A stretch of DNA of 64,000 nt from Caldilineaceae bacterium. Lineage in GTDB: Bacteria; Chloroflexota; Anaerolineae; Caldilineales; Caldilineaceae. Position numbers and translations under genes: made by a program. Shown piece by piece: positions 25,913 through 35,451 of the stretch. How positions within the stretch are numbered: the first letter of the stretch is position 1; every line of letters starts with the position of its first letter. Location of the stretch: assembly GCA_026645575.1 (NCBI GenBank), contig JAPKMW010000003.1:1-64000 (forward strand), given 5' to 3'. The notes beneath the pieces were generated by a model. It saw nothing but the letters and a program-made list of their open reading frames with translations, had not been told where the DNA came from and searched no databases.

Positions 25913-28606
25913 GTGAGCAAAATGACAACGGCGTTTGAACAACAGTTGAAAAAGGTTCTTAAACATTTTGACGATCCCAAACGCATGGGTGGGGAGTCGC
26001 CGTTGGCGTCACCTTACTTTTTGAGCCAGGCGTTGCAGGATGCCGTCGACGCTGGTTCGGCAACGTCCAGTTCGGCGGCCATGCGTGGTCAGGTGTTGCG
26101 TGAGGAGATCCGCAAGGCGGCGGCGACCTTATGGGGCGGTCCGTTGCCCGGTAGCCTGGCCGAAATGCGCGAGGCGTTGGCAACGGTGCGCCAAATGCCT
26201 GGTACACCCCGCTACGCCTACTTGGTGTTGGAGTTGCGCTGTTTCCAACAATTCCTCCGCCCGCGCCGCCCAGCCGACATTTGGGAGGATGAGAGTTACT
26301 TACCGGGTTCACAGGCCGAGCATTATCGCGACTTTGACCTGGCAATCAGTCAACTGGGACAGGCGCTGCTGGAACGGCTGCACCCAACCCTGCGCCCCGA
26401 AAATCCGCCGCGTGCCGAAACCTTGCTTGGGTACGAAGCAGAATTCCAACGGGCCATCGACACGCTGCGCGCCGGCAAGACCGTGCAAATTTCCGGCCCC
26501 GGCGGTATGGGCAAGACCACGCTGGGCGCAGCGATCTTCAACCACTTGACCGAGCAGCCGGTTTTTTGGTTTACCGTGCGCCCCACCTTCAATGATCGCC
26601 TGGGCAGCTTGCTCTTTGCTCTGGGCCATTTCCTCTATGCCCAAGGGGCGACCAACCTCTGGCAATTGGTGGTGGCTGCGGGTGGCTTTATTGAAGATGC
26701 CAATCTCGCCCTATCGCTGCTGCGGCAGGATCTGGCGACCTTGCAGGCCAACCCGCCAGTGCTCTGTCTGGATGAGTTTGATCGCCTCTACAGCACCGAC
26801 TCGACGCAGACCCTGCCCGGTCATGCCCAGATTTTGGCGTTGGTCGAGGGCTTGCGCGGGGCCACGCCGCTGCTGCTAATCGGGCAGAAAGCGCCGCTGG
26901 AGGCTGATCTCTATCTGACGCCGCCAGGGTTTACGCCGTTGCATATTCAGCAGATCTTTCACGCCGCCGGCTGTGGGCTGAGCCATGACGAAACGCAACA
27001 ACTCCACCGCTACACCGCCGGCAACCCGCGCCTGACCCTGCTCTGTCTGGCCTTGCACAAAAGCGGCGAATTGCTCATCGACCGGCTCAACCTAGTGGCG
27101 CAGACGCCGGGATTGGCCGCCTTGTTTCATCGCCTCTGGCAGCGCTTGGAGCCGGGCGAACGGCAACTGTTGCAACGGCTGGCGGTCTTTCGCACGCCGG
27201 CCCCCAACACCAGTTGGCCGGAGTTGCAGCCCTACCTGCAAAGCATTGTCGAGCGGAGGCTGGCTTGGTCCGATGGGCAGGGCGGCGTGGAGTTGCTGCC
27301 GGTCTTTCGCAGCCATATCTACGAAGAACTCCTGCCCGATCTGCGCGAGCAACTGCATCTGGATGCAGCCGAATTGCGCACGATGCATGGGCAATACACC
27401 GCCGCCGCCTATCACTACTGGCGCAGCAACCGCCATGCCAAAGCGATTCAGGTCTGGTATCCTCACCGCACCAGCGAGTTATTGCGTGGACAGGGGGATG
27501 CGGCCTTTGCCATCTTTAGCAAAATTTCGCAACATGGCCTGAGCAAAACCGACGGTAAGGCGCTGGCGCTGATCCAGGCCGAGCTATACAAGCTTCAGGG
27601 CGACCTGATCCAAGGGCGGGCGGTACTCGAAGCGCAGGATTGGTCAAAGGAGAGCGAGAGCAGCGTGCGCGCTCGCGCTTTACATGGCGAATTTCTCGAT
27701 GCCCTGGGCTACCCCGATGCCGCCCAACGGGTCTATGACGAAGGACTGACAACGGCGACCCGGTTGCTGGGCCAGGTTGTCACCCTGCGCCGGCAACGCA
27801 GTATGCTCCATCTGCGCCAGAAGGAGTTGCAAATGGCCTGGCAAGAGGCGCGGGCGGCGGAATGTCAGGTACACAACTTGCGTGGTGAGTTGGAATATGA
27901 GCAGGGACGCTACCAGGACGCCGCCATCTCCTTTCAGAATGCACTGGTCGTTGCCGAAAGCTTGGGCGACGCTGCGGGGATGGCGCTGGCGGAACGCAAC
28001 CTGGCGAATCTCTATGGTCGCCAACAGAAGGTGGCCCAGGCGCAGGAACATGCCCAACGGGCAGTCGAACATTACCAGCGCACCGGCGACCGCTTTGGCC
28101 TGGCCGTGATGTACAACAACCTGGCGAGCATCTGCCTGGATACGCGACAATTTCAGCAGGCTGTGACCTATGCGGCACAGGCGTTGGCGGCATCCAAAGC
28201 CTCGCCCTACTATGCCGCCATTGCCGCCGCCAATCTGGCCGAAGCTTATTTTGAGACGGGTCAACTGGAGCAAGCGCAAACCTATGCCTACGAAGTGTTG
28301 ACCCAAGAAGAGCGCCAGCCCTACCCGTATGCGCTCTTTACCTTGGGGCGGCTGAAGGTGCGTCAAAATGCGCTGGCCGATGCACAAAAACATTTTGTTG
28401 AAGCCACGCGCATCGGGCAAGCCAACGGGGATGACTTTATTGCTGCTTACGCCCAACGCGAGTTGGGGAGCGTGCTGCAAGAAATGGGTGATAGGGCAGG
28501 GGCGCACCAAGCGTGGCAGAGTGCATTGGCCTTCTTTGCCAACGCCGGCATTGAACAAGAAGCGGCGAAAACCCGCCAATTGCTGGCCGCCGACGCGGCA
28601 GGATGA
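25913..28606 (+). CDS. STAND-type NTPase with TPR repeats
   Basis: About 897 residues. The first ~180 residues form a helical N-terminal domain I do not recognise (start FEQQLKKVLKHFDDPKRMGG). Then comes a STAND ATPase: Walker A GPGGMGKTT at 195-203, Walker B VLCLDEFD with Asp287/Glu288, sensor region LLLIGQK, and the winged-helix part near 400. From about residue 470 to the end it is TPR-like helices (for example ALAERNLANLYGRQQKVAQA). Such proteins act as switches in signalling or defence, but no effector domain is evident unless it is the N-terminal one. GTG at 25913 or ATG at 25922; the ATG is equally plausible. Confidence 0.75.
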   Translation: MSKMTTAFEQQLKKVLKHFDDPKRMGGESPLASPYFLSQALQDAVDAGSATSSSAAMRGQVLREEIRKAAATLWGGPLPGSLAEMREALATVRQMPGTPRYAYLVLELRCFQQFLRPRRPADIWEDESYLPGSQAEHYRDFDLAISQLGQALLERLHPTLRPENPPRAETLLGYEAEFQRAIDTLRAGKTVQISGPGGMGKTTLGAAIFNHLTEQPVFWFTVRPTFNDRLGSLLFALGHFLYAQGATNLWQLVVAAGGFIEDANLALSLLRQDLATLQANPPVLCLDEFDRLYSTDSTQTLPGHAQILALVEGLRGATPLLLIGQKAPLEADLYLTPPGFTPLHIQQIFHAAGCGLSHDETQQLHRYTAGNPRLTLLCLALHKSGELLIDRLNLVAQTPGLAALFHRLWQRLEPGERQLLQRLAVFRTPAPNTSWPELQPYLQSIVERRLAWSDGQGGVELLPVFRSHIYEELLPDLREQLHLDAAELRTMHGQYTAAAYHYWRSNRHAKAIQVWYPHRTSELLRGQGDAAFAIFSKISQHGLSKTDGKALALIQAELYKLQGDLIQGRAVLEAQDWSKESESSVRARALHGEFLDALGYPDAAQRVYDEGLTTATRLLGQVVTLRRQRSMLHLRQKELQMAWQEARAAECQVHNLRGELEYEQGRYQDAAISFQNALVVAESLGDAAGMALAERNLANLYGRQQKVAQAQEHAQRAVEHYQRTGDRFGLAVMYNNLASICLDTRQFQQAVTYAAQALAASKASPYYAAIAAANLAEAYFETGQLEQAQTYAYEVLTQEERQPYPYALFTLGRLKVRQNALADAQKHFVEATRIGQANGDDFIAAYAQRELGSVLQEMGDRAGAHQAWQSALAFFANAGIEQEAAKTRQLLAADAAG

Positions 28607-28716
28607 GAAGAATTGGCCCAAAGTTGAGAAAAATCGCCGCCCGCCCCATGCTACACTCTAAGCAACGAATGCAAATGAATTTTTACGACAATTTACTGTA
28701 CAACAAGGAGACAAAA

Positions 28717-29613
28717 ATGTTTCAGCGAACCCGACGAATCTTGACAATAATTGTCACCTTCAGCGTCCTGCTGCACAGCGGACTGTTAGACGTGATGAAG
28801 CGGGCGCAGGCTGGTTCCCCTGATCTCTGGGCGCATTGGACCTTGCAAGTAGATTTTGACCACCAACAGATCAATGCCCGCTGGACTGTCGCCATTGGCG
28901 AATTTGTCACCGGCGCCACGCCTTCCATGCAGACTCTGGTCAAGAAAACACAGCCAATTGAATGCCTGCCCCAGGGCAGCTTTCAAATCATCAACAACGA
29001 AGCCATTTTTGACGGCAGTGGCTACCTCAAATGTCACATTCCCAGCTTCTACCATGAGGCGATGGCGCTGGCGGCTGGGGCCGGGTTGGTGTTGGGTGAA
29101 AAGTTTATGGAGCGCTGTGAATGTGTCAACCCTGTGCCCTGGCTCACCAGCGATTTGACCGTTGCCACGGCGCGGTCATCCAATCCCATTGTTCATGAAG
29201 TGAATGGCGCCTTTTCGTTCTACACACCGGCAAACTTGGGTGGTGATGGCAGCTTGCAGGCCACATCCAACCTGTTGATCAATGGTCAACCCTTTGACCC
29301 CAGCTTTGCTTGGACCGTTCGCCCCAATGGCAATCAGATCTGGTCGGGGACCGGCACCGAGTCTTACATGGTCTTGGGCGATCACAGTTGGGGGGATTTC
29401 CTTGGCCCCGGTTTCTACGTCGCGGCCCGCAACACACCGGCTGATGACTTCTTGCATTGGGAAAATGCCAATGGGGCGCAGACTTTCTCCACCGGCAGCA
29501 AGATGAACATCACCAACCTACCGACAACTTTCTTAGTCGGCTATGACGGCAACGAACACTTTGTCGGCAAGATCAAAAAGCTGGCCTGGGACCCTGGCTG
29601 TACGGCCCACTAA
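28717..29613 (+). CDS. Secreted protein of unknown function
   Basis: 298 residues. AAGGAG six bases upstream fixes the ATG at 28717; the longer frame from 28603 overlaps the previous gene. An N-terminal signal (ILTIIVTFSVLLHSGLLDVM) ends near KRAQAGS. The mature part is beta-rich with several cysteines (IECLPQG, LKCHIP, ERCECVNPV, PGCTAH) that could form disulphides. No family recognised. A strong terminator follows. Confidence 0.7.
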   Translation: MFQRTRRILTIIVTFSVLLHSGLLDVMKRAQAGSPDLWAHWTLQVDFDHQQINARWTVAIGEFVTGATPSMQTLVKKTQPIECLPQGSFQIINNEAIFDGSGYLKCHIPSFYHEAMALAAGAGLVLGEKFMERCECVNPVPWLTSDLTVATARSSNPIVHEVNGAFSFYTPANLGGDGSLQATSNLLINGQPFDPSFAWTVRPNGNQIWSGTGTESYMVLGDHSWGDFLGPGFYVAARNTPADDFLHWENANGAQTFSTGSKMNITNLPTTFLVGYDGNEHFVGKIKKLAWDPGCTAH

Positions 29614-29637
29614 GCGCCGCTCATTCCGAAAGGTAGC

Positions 29638-29681
29638 AAAAAAAGAGCCGCTCTATCGAAAGACAGAGCGGCTCTTTTTTT
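29638..29681 (+). terminator. Rho-independent terminator
   Basis: A 17-bp stem (AAAAAAAGAGCCGCTCT and its complement) with a 10-base loop ends in seven T's. The A-run on the other side makes it bidirectional. It closes the secreted-protein gene. Confidence 0.9.
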
Positions 29682-29799
29682 GTCCTGCTCCCCCTGGCGA
29701 TTGGCTACCTCTTACCCACATCGTTTTCCACATCGCTGCGTAGAGGCAAAATTGCACCCTGCTCGTCAATGTTACCCACCATTCGCCATCACATCCTGA

Positions 29800-29883
29800 T
29801 AGGAATTACGTAAGACGGATGCGCCGCCAGAGATCGTTAGGGTCGCGCAGACCCTAACGATCTGGGCTTGTGCGTAAGTTCTA
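29800..29883. mobile_element. 80-bp TA-flanked MITE, family GRAMTTACGYA (copy 1)
   Basis: Element 29802-29881 begins GGAATTACGTAAGACGGATG and ends TGCGTAAGTTC, with TA on both sides. The interior is a perfect hairpin (ATCGTTAGGGTC / GACCCTAACGAT). The second copy at 36373-36452 is also exactly 80 bp and shares the ends but has a different inner hairpin. The rest of the gap 29614-30037 holds the terminator and a small CACTTCAGC/GCTGAAG hairpin near 29960. Confidence 0.8.
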
Positions 29884-30037
29884 CTTAAATGAGAACTTCT
29901 GCTCCATTGTTGAGAATTTTTCGCCCTGCCCCCGTGCTATAGTAGTGACACAGCAAGCACTTCAGCAAGACAAACAGACGCTGAAGCACTGCTGACAATC
30001 TCAACAACCAAACACAGTTTAACAATGGGAGGATTTT

Positions 30038-30865
30038 ATGAAACTGAATCGCACGTTCACTGGCTATGTTCACAGCAGCAACGTCACTCGTCACTTACAG
30101 CGGCTTAGTGCGGTAGCGCTGGTCGCCCTGGCGCTGCTCAATCCGGCGGCCACAGTCTACGCCCAGGCGCCAGACCCGGACGCTGGCGACGCCCCCGACC
30201 GCAGCAACAGCTTTGGTCACCCGATGGAGACCTATCCCGGTAGCGGCGTCGGCGCCAACTACCCAACCGTCTACAAAGACCCGTTGGGCATCCCCGGCCC
30301 CATCCACTGGTATGCCACCAAGGATGCCTGGTTGGGCGGCAAAGTCAGCAGCGAAGCGGACGCCGATCAGATGCCGGACAGCGACGGGCTAACCAACATC
30401 GACCCCCTCGCCAACCAGGCCGACCGCGATGGCTATGATGATGGCGTCTACCTGGAAACCCTGCACATGGAAGAGTGCAGCCGCACCGAATTCCGCTACA
30501 ACGTGACCGTGGCGGCGCCGGTGGCCCCAGAGCGCTACGTCAATGTCTGGTTTGATTTCAACCGGGATGGCGATTGGGACGACACGGTCTTGTGCAAGCA
30601 AAACGGCCAACTGGTAAAGGTGAATGAGTGGGCTGTGCAAGATCAAGTGGTTTCCGGCGCACTGGCGCCGGGTTCCTACAACTTCAGCACAGGCGCCTTC
30701 ATGGTCACCAACCCGCCCAGCACCAAAGATCCCATGTGGATGCGCATTAGCCTGAGCGAGCAAAAAGCAACCATTGCGCCCGGCTTGGGCATGGCTGATG
30801 GTCGCGGCCCGGTTCACGGCTACCGGGTTGGTGAGACCGAAGATTATTTGTTGGTCGGGAAATAA
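30038..30865 (+). CDS. Secreted GEVED-domain protein
   Basis: 275 residues. Signal peptide (VALVALALLNPAATVYAQA) is followed by a mature protein with the GEVED pattern: DYGDAPD-like opening (DPDAGDAPDRSNSFGHP), a Ca-binding-looking VWFDFNRDGDWDDT, and the closing GETEDYLL. These domains occur in large secreted and surface proteins; here it is nearly the whole protein. RBS GGGAGG. No sorting tail. Probably secreted or cell-surface; partner unknown. Confidence 0.8.
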   Translation: MKLNRTFTGYVHSSNVTRHLQRLSAVALVALALLNPAATVYAQAPDPDAGDAPDRSNSFGHPMETYPGSGVGANYPTVYKDPLGIPGPIHWYATKDAWLGGKVSSEADADQMPDSDGLTNIDPLANQADRDGYDDGVYLETLHMEECSRTEFRYNVTVAAPVAPERYVNVWFDFNRDGDWDDTVLCKQNGQLVKVNEWAVQDQVVSGALAPGSYNFSTGAFMVTNPPSTKDPMWMRISLSEQKATIAPGLGMADGRGPVHGYRVGETEDYLLVGK

Positions 30866-30936
30866 CAAAGTCTAGCGAAGTTCGGCTTCCTGCCCAAGCT
30901 GAACTTCCTACCCATGCACCAGAAAGGACTTCGATC

Positions 30937-31050
30937 ATGAACAAGTTGCGCCACCTCCTGTTGCGTCAAATCCAAAAAACGACGGCGCTGTTTCAGCTAG
31001 AAGCCAAAGGAAAGCGATTCGTGCATAAACGGTATGCTCTGGCGCGATAA
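30937..31050 (+). CDS. 37-residue basic peptide gene
   Basis: ATG at 30937 eight bases after AAAGGA. Reads MNKLRHLLLRQIQKTTALFQ followed by LEAKGKRFVHKRYALAR and a stop. It overlaps the start of the next open frame by 17 bp, which suggests translational coupling, or that the two are one frameshifted gene. Function unknown. Confidence 0.45.
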   Translation: MNKLRHLLLRQIQKTTALFQLEAKGKRFVHKRYALAR

Positions 31051-31261
31051 GTTTGTGACCGATCCGTTCTACTTCCGTGACCTGCGCGCTCGCTTGGGGT
31101 GGGCGCTGGCGCTGGAAGAAGGATATGAAGTTGCCAAACAGTGTGAAGCCGGCGTTTATCCCATCTGTTACCTGCGGCTACCGAGGGATCGGGTGTTGCG
31201 CCCCTACCCTGATTCGACAGTAGGGGTCAACCGGTTGTGGGAGGAGTGGCAGAGGGAGTGA
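31034..31261 (+). CDS. 75-residue hypothetical protein
   Basis: Starts inside the end of the small upstream gene. Sequence is rich in aromatic and charged residues (MLWRDKFVTDPFYFRDLRAR, later VYPICYLRLPRDRVLRPY). No family recognised and no signal or membrane helix. Presence on the same strand after the small basic gene and the GEVED gene suggests a small operon. Confidence 0.4.
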   Translation: MLWRDKFVTDPFYFRDLRARLGWALALEEGYEVAKQCEAGVYPICYLRLPRDRVLRPYPDSTVGVNRLWEEWQRE

Positions 31262-31276
31262 TAGAGGAAATTAAGT

Positions 31277-31341
31277 ACCGCTCTGCGCGAGTCCGTGACT
31301 CGCCTTAGCCAGTTGCGAGTCACGGACTCGCGCAGAGCGGT
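31277..31341. repeat. Palindrome with the GTCCGTGAC core (related to the 8-bp-TSD MITEs)
   Basis: Perfect 27-bp arms (31277-31303, 31315-31341) around an 11-base loop, containing GAGTCCGTGACTC. It has the same core as the MITEs at 1704 and 23655, but the outer inverted ends are lost and no target duplication is visible. It lies between the hypothetical gene and the nucleotidyltransferase. Confidence 0.75.
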
Positions 31342-31447
31342 GTCTAGTGTTACATTTTTACAAACCCTTACCGACTTTGGCCGTGACGCCTTTACGACTA
31401 TCATTAAATGCGATTGAAAACGCAGAAAGCAAAGATATGAAGGGTTC

Positions 31448-32335
31448 ATGACGAATCATATGGCGCAAGATGACGTAATTGATCACCTACTTCCGTGGGC
31501 AAACCAGCAGGAAACCATCCGCGCCGTACTCATGACCAGCACGCGTGCCATTCCCGGCGCGGTCGTTGACCCCCTTTCTGATTACGACATTATCCTGGTG
31601 GCGACCGACATTCATCCGTTCCACACCGACCGGCAGTGGCTGGACGCCTTTGGCGAGGTGCTGGTCGCCTATTGGGATCCACTGTTGCAAGCGCCGGAGG
31701 ATGGATCGGCGACTTTTGGCAATGTAGTCTACTTTCAAAATGGTTGGCATATTGATTTTACCCTCTGGTCGGTCACGCTGTTACAACATATCGCCGCCGC
31801 CCCCACCTTGCCGGATGAGTTGGACGCCGGCTATCAGGTGCTGCTGGACAAGGATCAATTGACCGCCGGATTGCAAGCGCCCACCTACCGTAGTTATCAC
31901 CCCACCCCGCCAAGTGCCGAGACCTTTCAGCGCCTGGTCGAAGAATTTTTCAGCGATGCGCCCTATGTCGCCAAATGCCTCTGGCGTGATGAGTTGTTGC
32001 CGGCCAAGTGGTGTCTGGATTATGACATGAAACATGTTTACCTGCGCCCCCTGTTGGAGTGGCGCATGGCGCTGGATCATGGTTGGGCGGTGAAAACTGG
32101 CGTTCTGGGGCGGGGGTTGAAGAAACACTTGCCGACTGATCTTTGGGTGCGCCTGGAAGCGACTTATGCCGACGCCAATATAGAAGCAAATTGGGATGCC
32201 TTGCTGCAAACAATGGCGCTCTTTCGGCGCGTGGCAATGGAAGTAGCGGCCCATTTGGGGTATACCTACCCGCTGGCGCTGGACAAAGGCGTAACGGCTT
32301 ATGTCGAGCGGGTTCGGCGTTTGGATCGCCAGTAG
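31448..32335 (+). CDS. Aminoglycoside 6-adenylyltransferase (ANT(6)/AadK)-like protein
   Basis: 295 residues. The fold matches the streptomycin adenylyltransferase family: nucleotidyltransferase motif AVLMTSTRAIPGAVVDPLSDYDI (metal aspartates in DYDI, residues near 45), then IDFTLW, and the C-terminal KWCLDYDMKHVYLRPLLEW that is very characteristic. The usual GSR triplet before the motif is here TSTR. Relatives in environmental bacteria often do not confer resistance, so the native substrate may differ. Stands alone. Confidence 0.78.
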   Translation: MTNHMAQDDVIDHLLPWANQQETIRAVLMTSTRAIPGAVVDPLSDYDIILVATDIHPFHTDRQWLDAFGEVLVAYWDPLLQAPEDGSATFGNVVYFQNGWHIDFTLWSVTLLQHIAAAPTLPDELDAGYQVLLDKDQLTAGLQAPTYRSYHPTPPSAETFQRLVEEFFSDAPYVAKCLWRDELLPAKWCLDYDMKHVYLRPLLEWRMALDHGWAVKTGVLGRGLKKHLPTDLWVRLEATYADANIEANWDALLQTMALFRRVAMEVAAHLGYTYPLALDKGVTAYVERVRRLDRQ

Positions 32336-32406
32336 CTTTGAAGATGGCTTGTCGTGTGTTATGATCAATTCGTATCAAAATTAGTGTGCTTGACTAACCA
32401 AACCCG

Positions 32407-32460
32407 CTCCCAGCCGGTCCGTGACCGGCGCATGAGCGCCGGTCACGGACCGGCTGGGAG
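32407..32460. repeat. Palindrome with the GTCCGTGAC core
   Basis: Perfect 24-bp arms (CTCCCAGCCGGTCCGTGACC GGCG and complement) with a 6-base loop, just upstream of purL. Outer sequence CAAACCCGCTC resembles the ends of copies 1 and 2, but the terminal inverted repeat is degraded. Confidence 0.7.
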
Positions 32461-32492
32461 CCGTAGGGACTAATCGATTCCATAAACCGACA

Positions 32493-35417
32493 ATGACCAT
32501 TCGCATCGAAGTTCGCCCGAAAGCGCGAACCACTAACCAGACTGTTCTACAAAATGCGCCAGTGTTGGGCATTCATACGATTACTGATTGTCAAACAGTT
32601 CGTCTCTATTTTCTCGCCGCCCCCTTGGAACCCGCTCAGATCCAACAACTTTGCACATTACTTCTGGCTGACCCTGTAACCGAAGTGGCGACATGGAGTA
32701 CCCCCTCCCCAGCCCTCCCCCAGTCTGGGGGAGGGAGTGATAGTGCGGTGATTGAAGTCGCCTTTCGTCCAGGCGTGACGGATGTGCCGGCGCGTGAGTT
32801 GGCGCGGGGCATGGTGGAGATTGGGTTGCCGGCCTGTGAAGTGGCAACGGCTAAACGCTATGAGTTGAAAGGCACCCTGAGCGAAACGGATTTGCGTAAG
32901 CTGGCGCGTGGGCTGCTTTGTAATGAAACGGTAGAACATTACAGCTTGGGGCCGATTCATCCCCAGTTTGGGCAGGCGGCAGCGGCCAGCGACCGGGTGG
33001 AAACGATTCCGTTAAGCCGGCTGGATGACGACGCCCTGGTACAAGTAAGCCGGCGTCGGTTGCTTTCGCTCGACCGGGCAGAGATGCGGGCAATTCAGGA
33101 GTTTTACGACGAGTTGCAGCGCGACCCGACCGATGTCGAACTGGAGACCTTGGCCCAAACCTGGTCGGAGCATTGCGTCCACAAGACCTTCCGCGCCCAC
33201 ATTGATTTTGTCTGGCAAGATGCCGCCGGTGAGGTAAAGCAACAAACGCAGGTTGATGGCCTGCTCAAGCAATACATTCGCGCCGCCACCGAGGCGATCA
33301 ACCCGCCCTGGCTGCGTTCGGCCTTTGTCGATAACGCCGGCATCATTGCCTTTGATGACCAATTTGACCTTGCCTTCAAGGTCGAGACCCACAACCATCC
33401 CTCGGCGCTGGAACCCTTTGGCGGCGCCAACACTGGCGTGGGCGGCGTGGTGCGCGACATCATCGGCGTTTCAGCGCGCCCGATTGCCACAACCGATGTC
33501 CTCTGCTTTGGCCCTCAGGATTATCCCTATGAGCAGTTGCCGAATGGCATTCTCCATCCCCGCCGCATTGCCGATGGGGTGATTGCCGGCATCGGTGACT
33601 ATGGCAACAAGTTGGGGCTGCCCACAGTCAATGGCGCCATCGTTTATGATGAGGGCTATCTGGGTAACCCGCTGGTCTTTTGTGGTTGTGTCGGTCTCCT
33701 GCCCCACGGTCGCCACCCGACGACGCCACAGATTGGGGATCGGGTCGTGGCGCTGGGTGGACGCACCGGACGCGATGGCATCCACGGTGCGACCTTCTCC
33801 TCCGCCGAATTAACCCACGACACGAGCGAGACTGCGGGCAGCGCCGTGCAGATCGGCGACCCGATCACCGAGAAGGGGTTGATCGAGTTGATCGAAGCGG
33901 CCCGCGATGAGCAACTTTACACCGCCATCACCGACTGTGGCGCCGGTGGTTTCTCCTCCGCCGTGGGTGAAATGGCAAAGGATCTGGGTGCGACGATTGA
34001 GTTGACCAATGTCAAGCTCAAATACCCTGGCCTCACGCCGTGGGAGATCTGGCTGTCGGAAGCACAAGAGCGACTGGTCATCGCCGTGCCGCCGGCCAAC
34101 CTACCTCGCTTACAAGCGCTGGCCGATCTGTGGGATGTCGAAGTGAGCGTCCTGGGAACGTTTACCGGCGACCACCAACTCCGTGTCCATTACAATGACA
34201 ATCTTGTTGCTGATCTGCCCATGACTTTCCTCCATGATGGCTTGCCGCGGCGGCAGTTGCAAGCCGTTTGGCGCGAAGCTGACGAAGACCAAGCGACCAA
34301 GCGACCAAGCGACCAGGCGACCAGGCCACGCAACACGCAACCCGCCAACGACCAGCTCCTGGCGTTGCTTGCTCACCCCAGCGTTGCCAGTAAGGAGCAG
34401 GTGATCCGCCGCTATGACCATGAGGTGCGTGGCGGAACGTTGGTGCGTCCACTAACCGGACCGCAGATGGACGGGCCGAGTGATGCAGCGGTGCTGAAGC
34501 CGCTAGGGACATGGCAGCACAGGAAAGCCTTTGCGCTGAGTGCCGCCATCAATCCGCTGCTGGGCAAACGCGATCCGTATGCAATGGCGGTCAGTGCGGT
34601 TGATGAAGCGTTCCGCAATTTGGTGGCTGTGGGCGCCGACCCCGATCAGGTCGCCATTCTCGATAACTTCTGCTGGGGCAACCCGACGCTACCCGATCGG
34701 CTGGGCGCGTTGGTGCGCACCTGTCAAGGCTGCTATGATGCGGCATTGGCCTATCGCGCCCCCTTTATCTCCGGCAAAGATAGCCTGTACAACGAGTTCA
34801 ACGGCAAACCGATCCCCGGCACGCTGCTCATTTCGGCCATTGGCCTTGTGCCGGACATGGAACGCTGTGTAACTTCGCACCTGAAAACGCCGGGCAATCG
34901 CCTCTATCTCCTGGGCGAGACCAAAGCGGAGTTGGGCGGCTCGCTACTCTATGAACACCGGCAGATCAAGGGCGGCGTTGCCCCCACCATGCCTGTCAAC
35001 CCGCTCCAGCGTTATCGTCTCCTCCACAGCGCCATGCAACAAGGGTTGATTCGCGCCTGTCATGATCTCAGTGAAGGCGGCTTGGTGGTGGCGCTGGCGG
35101 AGATGTGTCTGGCCGGTCGGTTGGGCGCGCATGTAGAGATTAAGAGACTTGCCCTGAGCGCCGACGCCGAAGGGGTAAGAGATTGGACGATTGGGTTGAC
35201 ACCCGAAGAGCTTTTGTTTAGTGAAAGCAATGGGCGATTATTGTTGGAAGTGCGCCCAGAAGATGCGGCCACGGTGGAAGCGCTCCTGAACGGCGTCACC
35301 TTGATCCCGCTCGGTACGGTTACAGCCGAGCCGACCCTGCAAGTCACAGCGGGGGATCAATCGCTCGTCGATTTATCGGTTGAACAGTTAGTCAATGCCT
35401 GGAAATCCCAGGTTTAG
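32493..35417 (+). CDS. purL: Phosphoribosylformylglycinamidine synthase, fused PurS-like + PurL
   Basis: 974 residues; makes FGAM from FGAR in purine synthesis together with PurQ just downstream. Residues 1-68 and about 86-155 look like two PurS-like units, joined by a Ser/Pro/Gly segment (69-85). The PurL part has the ATP/FGAR signature around His300 ([14 protein letters not shown]), [23 protein letters not shown] and the C-terminal CHDLSEGGL. Low-complexity [16 protein letters not shown] starts near residue 597. The gene overlaps the non-coding start of the purQ frame. Both odd segments coincide with repeat DNA (see findings). Confidence 0.9.
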   Translation: MTIRIEVRPKARTTNQTVLQNAPVLGIHTITDCQTVRLYFLAAPLEPAQIQQLCTLLLADPVTEVATWSTPSPALPQSGGGSDSAVIEVAFRPGVTDVPARELARGMVEIGLPACEVATAKRYELKGTLSETDLRKLARGLLCNETVEHYSLGPIHPQFGQAAAASDRVETIPLSRLDDDALVQVSRRRLLSLDRAEMRAIQEFYDELQRDPTDVELETLAQTWSEHCVHKTFRAHIDFVWQDAAGEVKQQTQVDGLLKQYIRAATEAINPPWLRSAFVDNAGIIAFDDQFDLAFKVETHNHPSALEPFGGANTGVGGVVRDIIGVSARPIATTDVLCFGPQDYPYEQLPNGILHPRRIADGVIAGIGDYGNKLGLPTVNGAIVYDEGYLGNPLVFCGCVGLLPHGRHPTTPQIGDRVVALGGRTGRDGIHGATFSSAELTHDTSETAGSAVQIGDPITEKGLIELIEAARDEQLYTAITDCGAGGFSSAVGEMAKDLGATIELTNVKLKYPGLTPWEIWLSEAQERLVIAVPPANLPRLQALADLWDVEVSVLGTFTGDHQLRVHYNDNLVADLPMTFLHDGLPRRQLQAVWREADEDQATKRPSDQATRPRNTQPANDQLLALLAHPSVASKEQVIRRYDHEVRGGTLVRPLTGPQMDGPSDAAVLKPLGTWQHRKAFALSAAINPLLGKRDPYAMAVSAVDEAFRNLVAVGADPDQVAILDNFCWGNPTLPDRLGALVRTCQGCYDAALAYRAPFISGKDSLYNEFNGKPIPGTLLISAIGLVPDMERCVTSHLKTPGNRLYLLGETKAELGGSLLYEHRQIKGGVAPTMPVNPLQRYRLLHSAMQQGLIRACHDLSEGGLVVALAEMCLAGRLGAHVEIKRLALSADAEGVRDWTIGLTPEELLFSESNGRLLLEVRPEDAATVEALLNGVTLIPLGTVTAEPTLQVTAGDQSLVDLSVEQLVNAWKSQV

Positions 35418-35451
35418 CGTTACGCAATACGCAACACGAATCACGAATTCT

